Shown here one piece after another: positions 43,657 to 55,013 of a stretch of 64,000 nucleotides of DNA. The notes beneath the pieces were generated by a model. That model did not search any database, had not been told where the DNA came from, and saw only the letters and a program-made list of their open reading frames with translations. Position 1 is the first letter of the stretch; the number at the start of each line of letters is the position of its first letter. The translations under genes and the position numbers were made by a program. The stretch covers positions 28,181,858 through 28,245,857 of the forward strand of contig CM061132.1 in the NCBI GenBank assembly GCA_030789695.1, read 5' to 3'. The stretch is from Scilla litardierei. Its lineage: Eukaryota; Streptophyta; Magnoliopsida; Asparagales; Asparagaceae.

Positions 43657-45475
43657 TGATCACTCCTTATTTTACACCTTTTTCCCGCATGTTTGCATGC
43701 CATTTAGATCGCCCAAATCATGTTTTTCACGATATATCGACGATATTGCGATGCTTTTCATGATTTGTTGTTTTTGTCGCATTTCAGGTGATTTGGCGCG
43801 ATTTGGAGTGATCTCGAGATTGGCTTACTCCAGACGGTCACCGACGACCTCCCCGAGGGGTATTTTGCTGTTGGAGAGGAGCGGAAGAAGAACGGACGTC
43901 GCAGGAGCGACGAGGAGGCCAAAACAAGCAGTTTGGGCATGTTTTGTGTCCCACTCGGCCGAGTGAAGGAGTCACTCGGCCGACCAGAGAGACACCGCTC
44001 AGCCGACCAGAGCAGACACGATTTATATGTGCACTCGGCCGAGCGACGGAGACCACATCGGCCGAGTGACGAGACCCCGTCCGCCCGAGTGGCGCCCAGA
44101 CGAAGCCCTTCAAAAATCGCCATGTTACTGTTTTTCGGCTGCCTGAGCTTCAGAAGACCCACTCGGCCGAGTGGATAATTCCGTCCGCCTGAGTACCATG
44201 AAGCCATCGGCCGAGTGACGACAACTCACTCGGCCGAGCCGCCCCCGAAGTGAAGACCCCTGAAGATCGAGACTTACTGGAAAATTACAGGGTTTTCACT
44301 CGGCCGAGCGACTTTTGTCACTCGGCCGAGTGCGACGCGCTGCCTGTAGCGAAAATTGCGGAAAACAGGCTGCGCAGGGGTATTTTGGTCACAGTTTTTG
44401 GACGATTTTGGGGGCTATTTAACCCCTGTTTTTACCCTAGTTTTGAGAGCCTCTCTCTTAGATTTTTTGTAGTTTTTTTTAGATTAGCTTTTTAGTTTTA
44501 TTCTTGAGATTGGAGAGGAGACAAAATTGGATCTTTGTAGGATAAATTGAAGAACTCCATTGGTTTGCTTTTCTCTTCTCTAAAAATTCTATTTTTATTG
44601 CATATCTCAATATTGTGATGAATTCTATTGCTTATTTCATTGATTATTTTTGTGATCTTGCTATGAATTGTGAGTAGTCGCCACGTCTTGGGGCGTGGGG
44701 ATGAACCCTACAAGCCATATTTCATAATTGTGATGAATTGGTAGGAATTTTGCTAGAATTGCTACTAGGGATTAGATTGGGATCAATTTAGTACGGATGG
44801 CTAGGAATTCACATCGATTGGGATTTGCAAGAGATTGGATCCCAATTCGATAGGAAACCCTAGAAATCCGAATTGGGTTGGAATCGAATTTCCGTAGTAT
44901 CGGTTTGCAAGAGATTGGACCGATACTAGGGTTTCCGATTCCAATTTCGCGCCAATACCTGTTTGCAAGAGATTGGACGGGTAGGAACTATCCCAAACTA
45001 GGTCGTGGGCCGAGTTTGCAAGAGATTGGGCTCGGTGCGCGATTGAACGATGATGTTGATCCTAATGCTAGCTTCCCTAGGCTAGGGTTTGCAAGAGATT
45101 GGACCCGAGCCTAGGATAGCTATAGACCGGCAACAACGCGAGAGCGTGAGCTTGGTTCTACATTCAGTTGCAACTAGTTCATCCAAAATCTTATTCTAGC
45201 AACTTTGATACCAATGAACCACTTTTACGAAATACGGTGAGTAGCGGGAATTCCCCATTCCCTAGACGTTCTTTATTTGATTTGATATTTCCGTACTTTG
45301 TCTGACGATTGTGACAGGATCGCCAAAGGCAAATTTCTCTCTTCTTAAATAGCCAGGTTGATCGGAACAAGCACGGTCATTCGTCCTCCCTGTGTTCGAT
45401 AACCCGCTCGCTGCTACACCGTGCACTTGCGGTAAAACTACAACCGTTCTTTTGGGTTACGTCCCGGAGCGATCA
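43657..45475 (+). repeat. Element G 3' LTR
   Basis: 1819 bp, same organisation as the 5' LTR: palindromes about 43954-44335, TATTTAA 44416-44422, stem-loop array 44813-45115. Confidence 0.94.
44813..45115 (+). repeat. Five stem-loops with a shared 14-nt loop (3' LTR of G)
   Basis: Same array as 38548-38850. Differences from the other copy mostly keep pairing. In unit 3 a C-to-T change leaves a G-T (G-U) pair. In unit 4 A/G leaves T-G. In unit 5 this copy has the better stem (CCTAGGCTAGGGT) and the consensus loop. Loop starts are 44825, 44905, 44963, 45016 and 45089. Confidence 0.9.
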
Positions 45476-45480
45476 ACGAG

Positions 45481-47272
45481 CCTGGCCTTGTATCTCTCAA
45501 TGTTACCCAATGAATCTTTCTTTGTTTTAAAGACCCATTTGCATCCAACGGCTTTCGCCCCTTTAGGTAACTCAACAAGGTCCCATACCCCCATTCGATG
45601 ACATCGAATTCATCTCATCTTTCATAGCATCATGCCATAAGTTTGATTCTTTTGAACTTATGGCTTGTGAAAGCGTCTCAGGATCGTTTTCGGCTCCAAC
45701 ATTAAAGTCTGATTCCTGTAGATACACAACATAGTCACTAGACATTGCTTATTTTCTTGTCCTACTAGATCTTCTTAAGCTTGTATCAACATTCTCTTGA
45801 GGATCATGTTGATCAACTGGTTGCTCATTCGTCAGCGGTTCTTCTTGAACTATAGGTTGTTCAACCGCTTCTGGAGTTTCTTGAACAACTTGATCTACTG
45901 GATCAATATCAACATGTGGCACCTCTATTTGTTGATCAATGCCCCTTTGAACTCGAGGGGCACTACTAATGACAATTATTCGATCATTTGAAGTGGAAGG
46001 CATATCACCAGCATGATCCCTTTCAGGAATAGTACCCCGAATATGATCGCTCCCACTGATCATGTCACTCTCAAGAAATTTTGCATTTCTTGACTCCACA
46101 ATCCTAGTGCTATGAGATGGACAATAGAACCTGTATCCTTTGGACTTTTCGGCATATCCAGTGAAATACCCACTAATAGTCCTAGGATCCAGTTTCTTTT
46201 CTTGTGGATTATACACTCTTACTTCAGAAGGGCATCCCCAAACGCGTACATGGCGCAAACTCGGTTTCCAACCTTTCCATAATTCAAAAGGCGTCTTTGG
46301 AACAGCCTTAGTTGGAATTCGGTTCAATATATACGCTGCCGTTTTAAGAGCTTCAGTCCATAAGGTTATAGGAAGTTTGGCATTACTGCGCATACTTCTA
46401 ACCATCTCCATCAAAGTCCTGTTTCTTCTTTCAGCTACACCATTCTCACTAGGAGATCCTGGATTGGTGTACTGAGCAACTATTCCATGCTCTTGAAGAA
46501 ACTTTGCAAATGGACCAAGTGCTTGACCACCTTCGGTGTATCTACCATAATACTCTCCTCCTCTATCACTTCTCACGATCTTAATTTGTTTTTCACATTG
46601 TTTCTCTACTTCTGCCTTAAAAACCTTAAAGACATCTAATGCTTCACCTTTGTTATGAAGCAAGTAGATATACATGAAACGTGAAAAGTCATCAATAAAG
46701 GAGATAAAGTATCTCGGACCACTTATGTCCATGTCTGGACAACAAATATCTGTATGAATGATTTCAAGTAATTCAGAACTTCTATGTGCACCCTTTTTAG
46801 ATATCTTGGTCTGCTTTCCCTTTATGCAGTCCACACAAATCTCGAAGTCAGCAAAATCCAAAGTACTAAGTACTCCATCATTTACTAACTTTTTGATTCT
46901 ATCTTTGGAGATGTGTCCTAATCTCCGGTGCCATAACATTGAAGATTCCTCATTCATAACACATCTTTTCATACCAGCATTAACATGCATGACGGCATTA
47001 TTTTGCAAATTAAGCATAAATAGACCATTACACAATATGCCATTTCCAATACCATCTGATTTATAAACCAAACTGAATGATGTTCCTTGAAAATTAAAAA
47101 CAAACCCTAAAGGTAACAGTCTAGAAATTGAAATCAAATTCCTGGAAAAACCAGGTACATAAAAAACATTATGCAAAAGCAAAATAAAGCCTCCAGATAA
47201 CATAAGCTGGCATGTTCCAACATATTCGACAGCTGAGCGCATTTTGTTTCCTGAGAAAATGCCTCGTTCATT
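45481..47272 (-). pseudogene. Element F integrase and RT N-terminus
   Basis: The main open frame (47242-45749, 497 codons) follows a TGA at 47273-47275 in phase with gag. Integrase shows the zinc region (LWHRRLGHISKDRIKKLVND, CVDCIKGKQ), catalytic D (IIHTDICCPD), D (VRSDRGGEYYG) and E (SPSENGVAERRNRTLMEMV), and the C-terminal GYFTGYAEKSKGYRFY. After a TAA at 45749-45751 the RT start continues (LWHDAMKDEMNSM) and, after a frameshift near 45600, reaches KWVFKTKKDSLGNIERYKAR. There element G is inserted. Confidence 0.9.
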
Positions 47273-48183
47273 TCACGCTGGCTTCCGCAGGTTTGTCATA
47301 CCCTGCAAAGTTGTTGAAACATGGATTGAAGAACCAGAGTCAATCCACCATGTGTCACAATGAACATCAGTCATATTAGATTCAAAACAGACGAGAGAGA
47401 TTGAGTTACCTTTCTTCTTACGCCATTGAAGGAATTTTAGGCAATCCTTCTTCATGTGCCCCTTCTTTTTATAGAAGAAGCACTTGGATTCCTTAGCAAT
47501 CCCTCCCTTAACAGGCGCTTTACCCTTCCCCTTAAATTTGGGGCGTCTGGCATCTTTCTTATTGGTTGCCATTAGCACATTCTCTCCATGCTCCATAATT
47601 AACCGACCTTCCTCTTGAACACACATGGTCAAAAGTTCATTCATTGACCACTTATCCTTATGTGTGTTATAGGATATTTTGAAAGGTCCGTATTGATGCG
47701 AAGAGTATTCAAAATGTAATGCACCAAAAAGCTATCAGACATCTCAACCTCCAACTTCTTAAGTTGAGCCGCAATATCCCTCATATGCATGATGTGCTCA
47801 CGCACACCTCCAAGACCGGTAAGCCTTAGTGATGAAAACTTTCCAATGAGAGTACTCACAAGTGCCTTATCTGAGCTCTGGAATTGCTCGTCAATGGCCT
47901 TTAATAGTGATCGGACCTTGTCATTCTTTTCCACCGAGCCCCTTATACTAGCCGATATTTTAGTCTTTATGAACATAACGCAGAGACGGTTAGATCTCTC
48001 ACATTTTTCATAAAGGACTAAAGCCTCCGGAGGGCTAGTATCTGTAATGGCTGGTGGCTCATCCTTGCGGATGGCATAGTCAATGTCCGCCACTCCTAAA
48101 TGAAGGAGTACTCTCTCCCTCCATATCCTATAGTTTTCACCATTTAGTTCAGGAACGTCACATTTGATATCAGTAACGGTCAC
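47273..48183 (-). pseudogene. Element F gag and protease start (frameshift)
   Basis: It starts MTVTDIKCDVPELNGENYRI, a standard Tork-type gag start. The core includes IWRERVLLHLGVADIDYAI, FSSLRLTGLGGVREHIMHMR and VHYILNTL. A frameshift near 47690 leads to the second part (MNELLTMCVQEEGRLIMEHG). The zinc knuckle reads CFFYKKKGHMKKDC, with Tyr where the second Cys is expected, so zinc binding would be lost. The protease motif WWIDSGSSIHVS lies at about 47315-47350. Confidence 0.87.
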
Positions 48184-49587
48184 AGATTGTGATGCTGCAA
48201 AAATTTAACATACTTACTTCATTAATTTTGAGACTTAACAATCTAAAATATGTGTTACCAATGTAAAACATACAAAATGTGAATCTAATGACATAAAACT
48301 CACCTGTGGGCCAAAGTTCTAACTCAATTAGATTCATTTTAAATACATGATAAAACTATCAAATCACGTTCCTTTTCTAATCCCTGTGGGTAAATTAGAA
48401 AATATAATTTGATATCTTATCCAATTAATCATACAGAATATAATAAAAATTCATGTGGGAAAAGTTTTATTATATCAGATATGATTAATCGTAACTAATG
48501 TTCGTTCTCCAAATGTGATCTTTAAATCAAGCTCACATATAATTTCAATTAATTAAAGATGCTGTGGCTACTCCATAATTAATTAAAACTATATAGATCA
48601 CTAGACATTAAATTATTGGGTTGCATATTTATAATACACTGAACTAAACATAATGTTCTTCCGTTATGTACGACTGACAAAAGACAATATAGCGGAAACA
48701 TTTTAAACCACAAACGGGAATACCTGACCCAAAACAGCCAATAGGGAGCCAAAAGGCCATCACATAAATATATATTTGGCCAACAAGTACACATCAACAA
48801 AGGCTCTGTTAAAGTTCAAAACAATGTACAAACACATGTAAGCCTGTACAGTGCCTTTTGGAGTACAAAAACATAGCAATACCTAGTACATGTAAGCAAA
48901 TAGGGTGCATTGCAAATAGGGTGCATACTTTGATACACTGTGTATTTAATAAATAAGGTGCATTGTAAGGTGCATGCCGCAGGATGCATAGAGTATTATA
49001 CCAAATAGAAATACACATTGTCACCTTGCTGCATAATTCCACTTGCGTACATATCCAAAAAAATGAGATGATTATCTTTTATTTGCACAATGTATATACA
49101 GTGTAACAAATGATATAATTTAATGGCTCTCAGTACAAATGTAAAAATTACTATTAAGCATTTGTTATAACACATAGCATTTGGTTACAACACATATTTA
49201 ATCAAATTTGCATTCTGAACTATCGTTAAGGACAAAATAAAATGAATGAGTGCAGGGCTTGAGGCCTCCATTCAATTCATAAAATAATAAAGATGACAGA
49301 GTACTCAAAGATGAGTGCACTGTGCACTGTACCGGTTTGTCCAATTTTGTTTTATTATTGGACAGAACCATTTTGGAATTGTACAAAACAAGGAAGTATG
49401 TATAAATAACTTAAAATAAATACAGCCCTTTACTATAGAAAGAAAATTGAAGCGACAGTGTCGTCATCAACCTTGAACCGGGTTTCAGACCCGTTAAAAA
49501 ACAAAAATAAATTGATCAAATTAGATCAATCTGATGACCAAAATCGAAGCAAATTGCAGCAAATAAAGCAAGGCAGAGGATCAAAAG
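48184..49587 (-). other. Element F leader, 1.4 kb
   Basis: No gene is visible. The region is AT-rich with scattered simple motifs (GTGCAT repeats at 48900-48990). On the minus strand TTTTTGCAG about 10-20 bp before the gag ATG looks like a splice acceptor, so a leader intron is possible. Confidence 0.5.
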
Positions 49588-49599
49588 GCTCTGATACCA
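49588..49599 (-). other. Element F primer binding site (Met-tRNA type)
   Basis: The minus strand reads TGGTATCAGAGC two bases inside the 5' LTR. Confidence 0.93.
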
Positions 49600-49601
49600 A
49601 T

Positions 49602-49902
49602 TGTTAGACTCAATGTGATGATTTCATCACGAAATGCGGAAGAAATCGTGAGTTCTTACCTCCGGCCATTGCTTCTTCCAAAAGGTAAACCTTTTCACCG
49701 ATTTTGATCTTCTCAGTCTTAAATCACTCCTATAGGATGGTGTATTCTCTGAAATTGAGTGAGTAGATTGAGGGACCAAAACCCCTATTTATAGATTCAA
49801 GATCCGTTCCATCAACGGCTCTAAATTTCAAAAATTCAGTTTTTACAACTGTGGATCACTAACGGGAAGAAACGGGAAGAATTCCAACGGGAATTTCTAA
49901 CA
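49602..49902 (-). repeat. Element F 5' LTR
   Basis: 301 bp copy of 35453-35753. The right flank TTGTCCACG is RT sequence of element E. Confidence 0.92.
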
Positions 49903-52353
49903 TTGTCCACGAAGGTATACCGTCACAACATCCAATAACAGCATATCCAAAATTTCCTTTGCTAAATCGTAAGGTATTCGCTTTTGATAACTTAGGGAGA
50001 CTGATGCACCATTTATGAGACATGCTCATTTTAATTTGTTCGATCCCTCGTTTCAGCAAAATTTTCCATTGGGCTATAGGTTGTATCTTATAGCATACGA
50101 TTTTGTATTTATTTTTCTTATGTGTGCAATACTTTGTTTTATCCACAGGTTTGACACCTTTTGGTATCTGGACTTCAGGTCTGAACATTTCACGTTTCAT
50201 AAGTGAGTCCAGCTCATCTGTTATTGCCCCGTTCCACATTTGGCCAATCTCTACGTTTGCCTTCTAGCAACGTAGTATGGAACGATAATTTATAAACATC
50301 ATCGCTTTTGCGATGTATATGGCAATATGATACGTGAATACATTATCGACAATTTATGTTCTATGTCCAACACCTCCCCAGTACGTACAACATTTACTTT
50401 TAAATTTCACTTTTTCCCAGTAGTTCCTCTGCATTGGATTCCGGGAAGGGTGAGGGTGTGGACATGAGCTCATTGTCCTGTGGTAGTATTGTCTTAAGGT
50501 CTCCAGGAGTTTCTGTCCTTGGAGACTGGTGGTCTGCCTCTTTTCTGTTGAGGATTAGCCACTTCTGCTGCTGGTGGATTGCATCCATTTTCGGGGATGT
50601 CAATCCTAGCAGGAGTTTTTGCAGCAGGGATGTGTGATCTGACAATCTTCTGGTTGTCAGTAAATGATTCCGGTAATTGGAGAATAGTGTTCTGTATGTG
50701 GATGATCTTCAGGATCGCATCTTCACATTTGTTTTGTTGTCGAATCATAGTGGGTCAAGCTTTTTGTATCCCACGTTAACATTTGCTTCGCGCCAGATTT
50801 TCCAGTATCTGGGCCTATTTTGGGAAAATTCATCTCATCGAAATCACCGTCTTCAAGATGTGCCTTAAATGCCTCCCCTGTTTGGGGTTCTAGGTATCTT
50901 ATAAGTGAGGGTGAGTCAAACCCTGCATGGATACCTAGTCGACGTTGAGGACCGTTTTGGTCCTCTGTGGTGGTGCAATGGGGATTTAACTTGCTCGACC
51001 GAAGATTCTCAGATGAGAAATGTTCGGTGGCATTCCATATGCAAGTTGCATTGGAGACTCTGACCTCCAGTGTGTCTTATTTTCATTTTCGATGTAGCAT
51101 GCAGAATTTGCATGTCCCCATACATCCATAGACAATCGGGATTTAATGGACGTTCAATCCATTGGAGTCTACTTTTCAGTGACTCTGCCGACCCATTTTG
51201 GGTATGAACATGCGGCACTTGTATGTTCATTTTCTATTCCCGTTGCTTGGCAGTACTCTTGAATTGACCGGGAGGTATATTTCCCAACATTAACCAGACT
51301 TATTTTCTATATTTTATTGTCTGGGAAATGTGCCCGCAACATTTTTATTTTTGTGCCAATAGCTTTGGAAAAGCTAAGTTTGCGGGTTTGTAGTAGACAC
51401 ACATACGAATATTCTGAGGATGCATTTATCAGTACAATGAAGTACTGAAATAGCCCACTAGGGGGTGGATTTTATCCACATCTATCTCCTTATATTCTTT
51501 TTGAGGAAGCGTGGAGATTCTTTTCCAATTTTTCGTAGAGATGGCCTTGTAATTAGTTTTCCCTTATAGCAAGGGATGAGAGGGAATTTTCCCTTCTGAA
51601 GAATCTTCTGGTTCTTCAAGTCATACCCATGGGATAAGATGCGGTGCATCGTCACTGATCCAGGGTGGCCAAGTCTATCATACCAGTGTAAAAACTTGGC
51701 TGATGTCGGGCACTTCAGGTGCTCCGTTTAATTTCGCTTCCTTTCTCCGAATCTTTGTATGGTTGAGGCCTGTAAGGCTAACAAAACGTTCAAGTATGGA
51801 TTTAACTCCATTTTCTTGAGACGTTGCATACAATAATTCATTTTCTTTTACATTTGCTGTTTCCAAGTGGAATCCGTTAAGACGTATATTTTTGAAACTT
51901 AGTAAGTTTCGCTTGGAATTCGGAGAGATTAGTGCATCCTTTATTTTTGTGTCATTTGGGGGCAACAATGTTGCATTCCCTGGATCTTCAATATGGCCCT
52001 GATGTTGGGCTTTTTATTGAGAGATCGTATGTGTTTATTGTCTACTAATCAGTCATGAGAGCAGTTCATCTAAAAGATGAATCGTATAGTCACATGCATT
52101 ATCAGATAAACATTTTCATTCAAAACAAATTACATAATTCAAAATGCTCTCATAACATAAATTATTCTCGAAACAAATTGCTAAGATAAAAATAAGGGCT
52201 AATCAAGCATGTCATCATTTTCGAAGTCGTCAGCTGTAAACTTGACTGGAGCATCAGAGGTCATCAGGTTTGTTTCAGTTTTATTTTTCTTGTTCTCTTT
52301 ATACAAATCCTGGAGATGCTGCGGAGTTCGACACACTCTGGACCAGTGGCCTT
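49903..52353 (-). pseudogene. Element E protease, integrase and RT start (decayed)
   Basis: On the minus strand, the pre-integrase part is at 51968-51678 (ALISPNSKRNLLSFKNIRLN), continuing in broken frames. Integrase C-terminal wording VPHVHTQNGSAESLKSRLQW is at 51230-51009, and a linker at 50900-50400. The RT start is at 50239-49903 (WNGAITDELDSLMKREMFRP, then a decayed PKGVKPVDKTKY stretch). Many stops and frameshifts agree with the old age given by the LTRs. RT ends at the F insertion near a DVVT-type motif. Confidence 0.75.
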
Positions 52354-53159
52354 TCATGCCACAGCTATCACACTGGTCTTCCCATTCCCTCTTGGGTGGG
52401 GGTGCATCATCTCTATTTTTGTCATTTCTGCACCACGTGAACTTTCGCTTACTTTCATTTCTTTGTTGCTGGACTTGGCCCCTAGCCCTTTTGTTCTGTC
52501 CCCCTTTCTGTGGTCTTTCTTTTCTGTTGTTGTCCCTCTTCTTTCGAGAAGAATAGGCATTATGAGCTTCTGAGAGGGGAGCAGTGCCAGGGGGCGCATG
52601 TTGTGAGTGGTGAGGAGAAGCTCTCTGTTTTGTTCAGCCATGAGTAAACATGACAGCAACCCAGAATACTTGGTGAACTTGCATTCGCGGTATTGCTGCA
52701 TGAGTATCGCATCTTTTTCATGGAAAGACGTATACGTCTTTTCCAGCATGCGATCTTCTGAGAATTTCTCGCCACATAACTTCAGGCGTGCGGTGATGCT
52801 AGAAAGTGCTGAGTTGTACTCAGCAATGGACTTAAAGTCCTGTAGTCTCAGGTTCTCCACTCATATCGTGCCCTTGGGAGTATAACATCTTTCTGATGTT
52901 TATATCTGTCCTCAAGGGCAGTCCACAGCTCAAGTGGATCTTCGATCGTAAGGTATTCAGCCTTTAGGGTCTTATCCACATGGCGGCGAATATAGATGAT
53001 GGCTTGCGCCTTCTCTATATCGCTAACTTTTTCTTTATCTGTCACAGCAGCAATGAGGGACTTTGCCCGCAGGTGAAACTTTACATCTAGCTGCCAGCTT
53101 AGATAGTTTCTACCTGATGCATTCAGCACTTCGAAATCAACGCTTGCAATTTTAGCCAT
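52354..53159 (-). pseudogene. Element E gag (frameshifted)
   Basis: Part one at 53159-52848 begins MAKIASVDFEVLNASGRNYL with WQLDVKFHLRAKSL and LWTALEDRYKHQKDVILPRA. Part two at 52860-52354 in another frame continues MENLRLQDFKSIAEYNSALS, LKLCGEKFSEDRMLEKTYTS and FTKYSGLLSCLLMAEQNREL, then a basic region. Further minus-strand wording beyond 52354 suggests the zinc knuckle (CGMKGHWSRVC-like, 52330-52370). This is one of the copia gag families of plants. Confidence 0.8.
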
Positions 53160-54256
53160 TTATCTAGCAGAGCACAAACATGCATGAATTAATATTTAAT
53201 CAAAGAAAACATTTTCATGCGGATGCAATATTTAACGAAAAGCTAAATGTGTGAATCGGCCAGTCCCACAAGAAAGAGTCCAAGTCCAAAGTCCAAATTA
53301 TACAAATTTGCAGCTTTAAAAGGAAAATACAACTTTGGAAACCCCGTGGGTCCCATAAGATATTTCCAGCTTCAAGCGTGGCCTCCGCCTCCATGGAAGT
53401 TGGTCTTCTTTCTTTGACATTTACATAAATTTCTCACTACAATTTCTCTCAAAAATAAAAGAAAAGTGCAGGAAATAGACCGTGGGACTAAACGGCCGAT
53501 CCAAAACCCACATTTAGCAATTCATGCAGAAATATTGTGCTCATCAATATTTTCATTCACAGACATCGCATCAGTTATATTCACATGAGGATAAAATATT
53601 TAATCACTTAATAATTATTGGACCACTGGGCAACGTCATACACCGTTAGGTTAGTTGACTAACGGCAGAGCGGTCACATGATCGTCCTAATTATTAAGTT
53701 TTAAATATAATGCACAACCACGCATATAATATCCAACAGAATTTGCCAGTGATGTAAAGCATGTAAAGAAAAGATCATTACGATGCAATGTTGTATTAAG
53801 GGGGTTTAATCAATAAAATTGAATAAGAGCCCAAAGTTGACATTTTCGTTGTAGGAGGAAAAGGGTTTTCCTCGTTAAATCATCCCAAATAGCCCCCAAA
53901 AAGTCCCCAAAGAAACCTTATATGCCCGTTAATTGCCCCATAATTTACCGTGATTTTTCACGAATTTATTGGCCCTCAAACGCCCCTTTTTAAATTGATT
54001 TTTGGCCCAAAAAATTCTTTTTAAGTCTTGTTTATGTGGCCTTTGCCCCCCTTTTATCATTCATTCATTTTTTTTTTGAATTCGGCCTGAAGCCCGCAGG
54101 GAAAAAAACTTTTTTTTTTGAATTTGGCCTGCGGGCTTCAGGCCCGCAGGAAAAAACTTTTTTTTTGTGAAATTGGGCCGAAAAGCCCAATAGGGCTTAT
54201 GGGGCGACGGCTAGGGTTCGCCGCCGCCGCCCCCGTGCGGTGGCCAGAAAAACCCC

Positions 54257-54266
54257 GGGGGGGGGT

Positions 54267-54304
<38 letters not shown>
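54257..54304 (+). repeat. Poly-G tract
   Basis: Nine G, one T, then 38 G (C on the coding strand of element E). Length is likely unreliable in any assembly. It could form G-quadruplex structures. Confidence 0.9.
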
Positions 54305-54490
54305 CTCTTGCAGGGGGGGCGGAGGGGGTCGGCGCTGCCGCCCCCCCTGCAGGGGGGGGAACGGCGGCAGGGGGGACGGCGGCAGGGGCCGCCGCCCCCT
54401 ACAGGGGAGGATGGCGGGGGCAGGGGCCGCCGCCCCCCCTGCATGGGGGGAGCGGCGGCGGCCGCCCCCTCTTCTGGGGGCGGCGGTGAG
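54305..54490 (-). repeat. Array of GC-rich hairpins in the element E leader
   Basis: Four consecutive inverted repeats: CTGCCGCC ... GGCGGCAG around CCCCCTGCAGGGGG (about 54336-54373), GCCGCCGCCCC-TACA-GGGG ... (about 54388-54415), GCCGCCGCCCCCC-TGCAT-GGGGGG ... CGGCGGC (about 54427-54460) and GCCGCCCCC-TCTTCT-GGGGGCGGC (about 54460-54484). Arms are alike but loops differ. Confidence 0.7.
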
Positions 54491-54865
54491 GGTGGGGGAG
54501 GGGGCTAAAGCCGCCAGCGCGCAAAATCTAGGGTTTACACAAAAATAAAACCCCAAAATTTTGATTTTTGGGATGAAAAATTCGTCGTTTTCAAGGCGAC
54601 AATCGATCCCCATATCGATCTTGCGAGATCTAGGGGAGGGGCAATCATACGTATGATTAAAAATATCGTTTTGGTGATTTTTACCTCTATACCCGTCCTC
54701 CGGATATAGCGACGGTTGCACGAAGCCCTACGCGGATGACGACGCTCGATTGAGGAAGCCTTGCACCGCGCTCATGGATCTCCCGTCTCCTCTCGCCTTC
54801 GCCTTCGCAACGAACGAAATAAATTTTTGTGAAAAGAAAAATTTTTGAGGCTCGTGCTGATAATG

Positions 54866-55013
54866 TGTTATGAATCAACTACTGGGGGAGAAGCCCAAGC
54901 TCTTTATTTATAGGCAATTGGGAGAATACAAAGATGTGCTTACAATAATATGGGCATATATCTAGAATAGCTCAGAATCTCACCCAACTACGGTTAAATA
55001 ACTGTTCACAACA
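54866..55013 (-). repeat. Element E 5' LTR
   Basis: 148 bp, TGTTATGAATC...TGTTCACAACA, with the TSD copy TTATT following at 55014-55018. Confidence 0.86.

Larger units (their letters stand above)
37393..45475 (+). mobile_element. Element G: Athila-related element without pol
   Basis: TSD ACGAG (37388-37392 and 45476-45480). The LTRs are 1818 and 1819 bp, TGATCACTCC...GGAGCGATCA, and differ at about 22 positions (about 1.2%), nearly all transitions. Internal region: primer site TGGCGCCGTTGCCGGGGA, Athila-type gag, a deletion that removes protease, RT, RNase H and integrase, the end of a third Athila ORF, noncoding DNA, and polypurine tract AAGCTTGGGGGATT. It is therefore non-autonomous, of the TR-GAG or deletion-derivative kind. 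It lies inside RT of element F. Confidence 0.93.
35453..49902 (-). mobile_element. Element F: Tork-like copia, split by element G
   Basis: The LTRs are 301 bp each (35453-35753 and 49602-49902), TGTTAGA...TCTAACA on either strand, with about 4 differences (about 1.3%). On the minus strand the order is 5' LTR, Met-type primer site, 1.4-kb leader, gag, protease, integrase, RT (split by G after KARL) and RNase H. It lies inside RT of element E. Flanking pentamers (ATATG left, TTGTC right) do not match, so no TSD is visible. The RNase H wording (SDSDFVGCVDSRKSTSGY) and 301-bp LTRs fit the Tork/TAR group. Confidence 0.88.
53160..54865 (-). other. Element E 5' leader with GC-rich hairpins and poly-G
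   Basis: No gene supported. Next to the LTR the minus strand reads TTATCAGCACGAGCC, a possible primer site of a less common type. The stretch 54200-54530 is extremely GC-rich; open frames on all strands there (Gly-rich one way, Pro-rich the other) are composition artefacts. The rest (53160-54190) is AT-rich, with a duplicated AATT-GGCCTG-AGCCCGCAGG motif at about 54080-54150. Confidence 0.6.
33879..55013 (-). mobile_element. Element E: short-LTR copia, old
   Basis: The LTRs are 148 bp (33879-34026 and 54866-55013), TGTTATGAATC...GTTCACAACA, with TSD TTATT (33874-33878 and 55014-55018). It reads on the minus strand: 5' LTR right, a 1.7-kb leader, decayed gag, protease/integrase and RT, then RNase H remnants left of F, a polypurine tract and the 3' LTR. 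The LTRs differ at about 16 of 148 positions (about 11%), so it is old. Element F is inserted in RT. Lineage within copia not assigned. Confidence 0.85.

Noticed and set aside
54118..54721. Gly-rich and Pro-rich open frames on both strands
   Set aside because: They are products of the poly-G run and GC-rich hairpins in the element E leader, with no family features.
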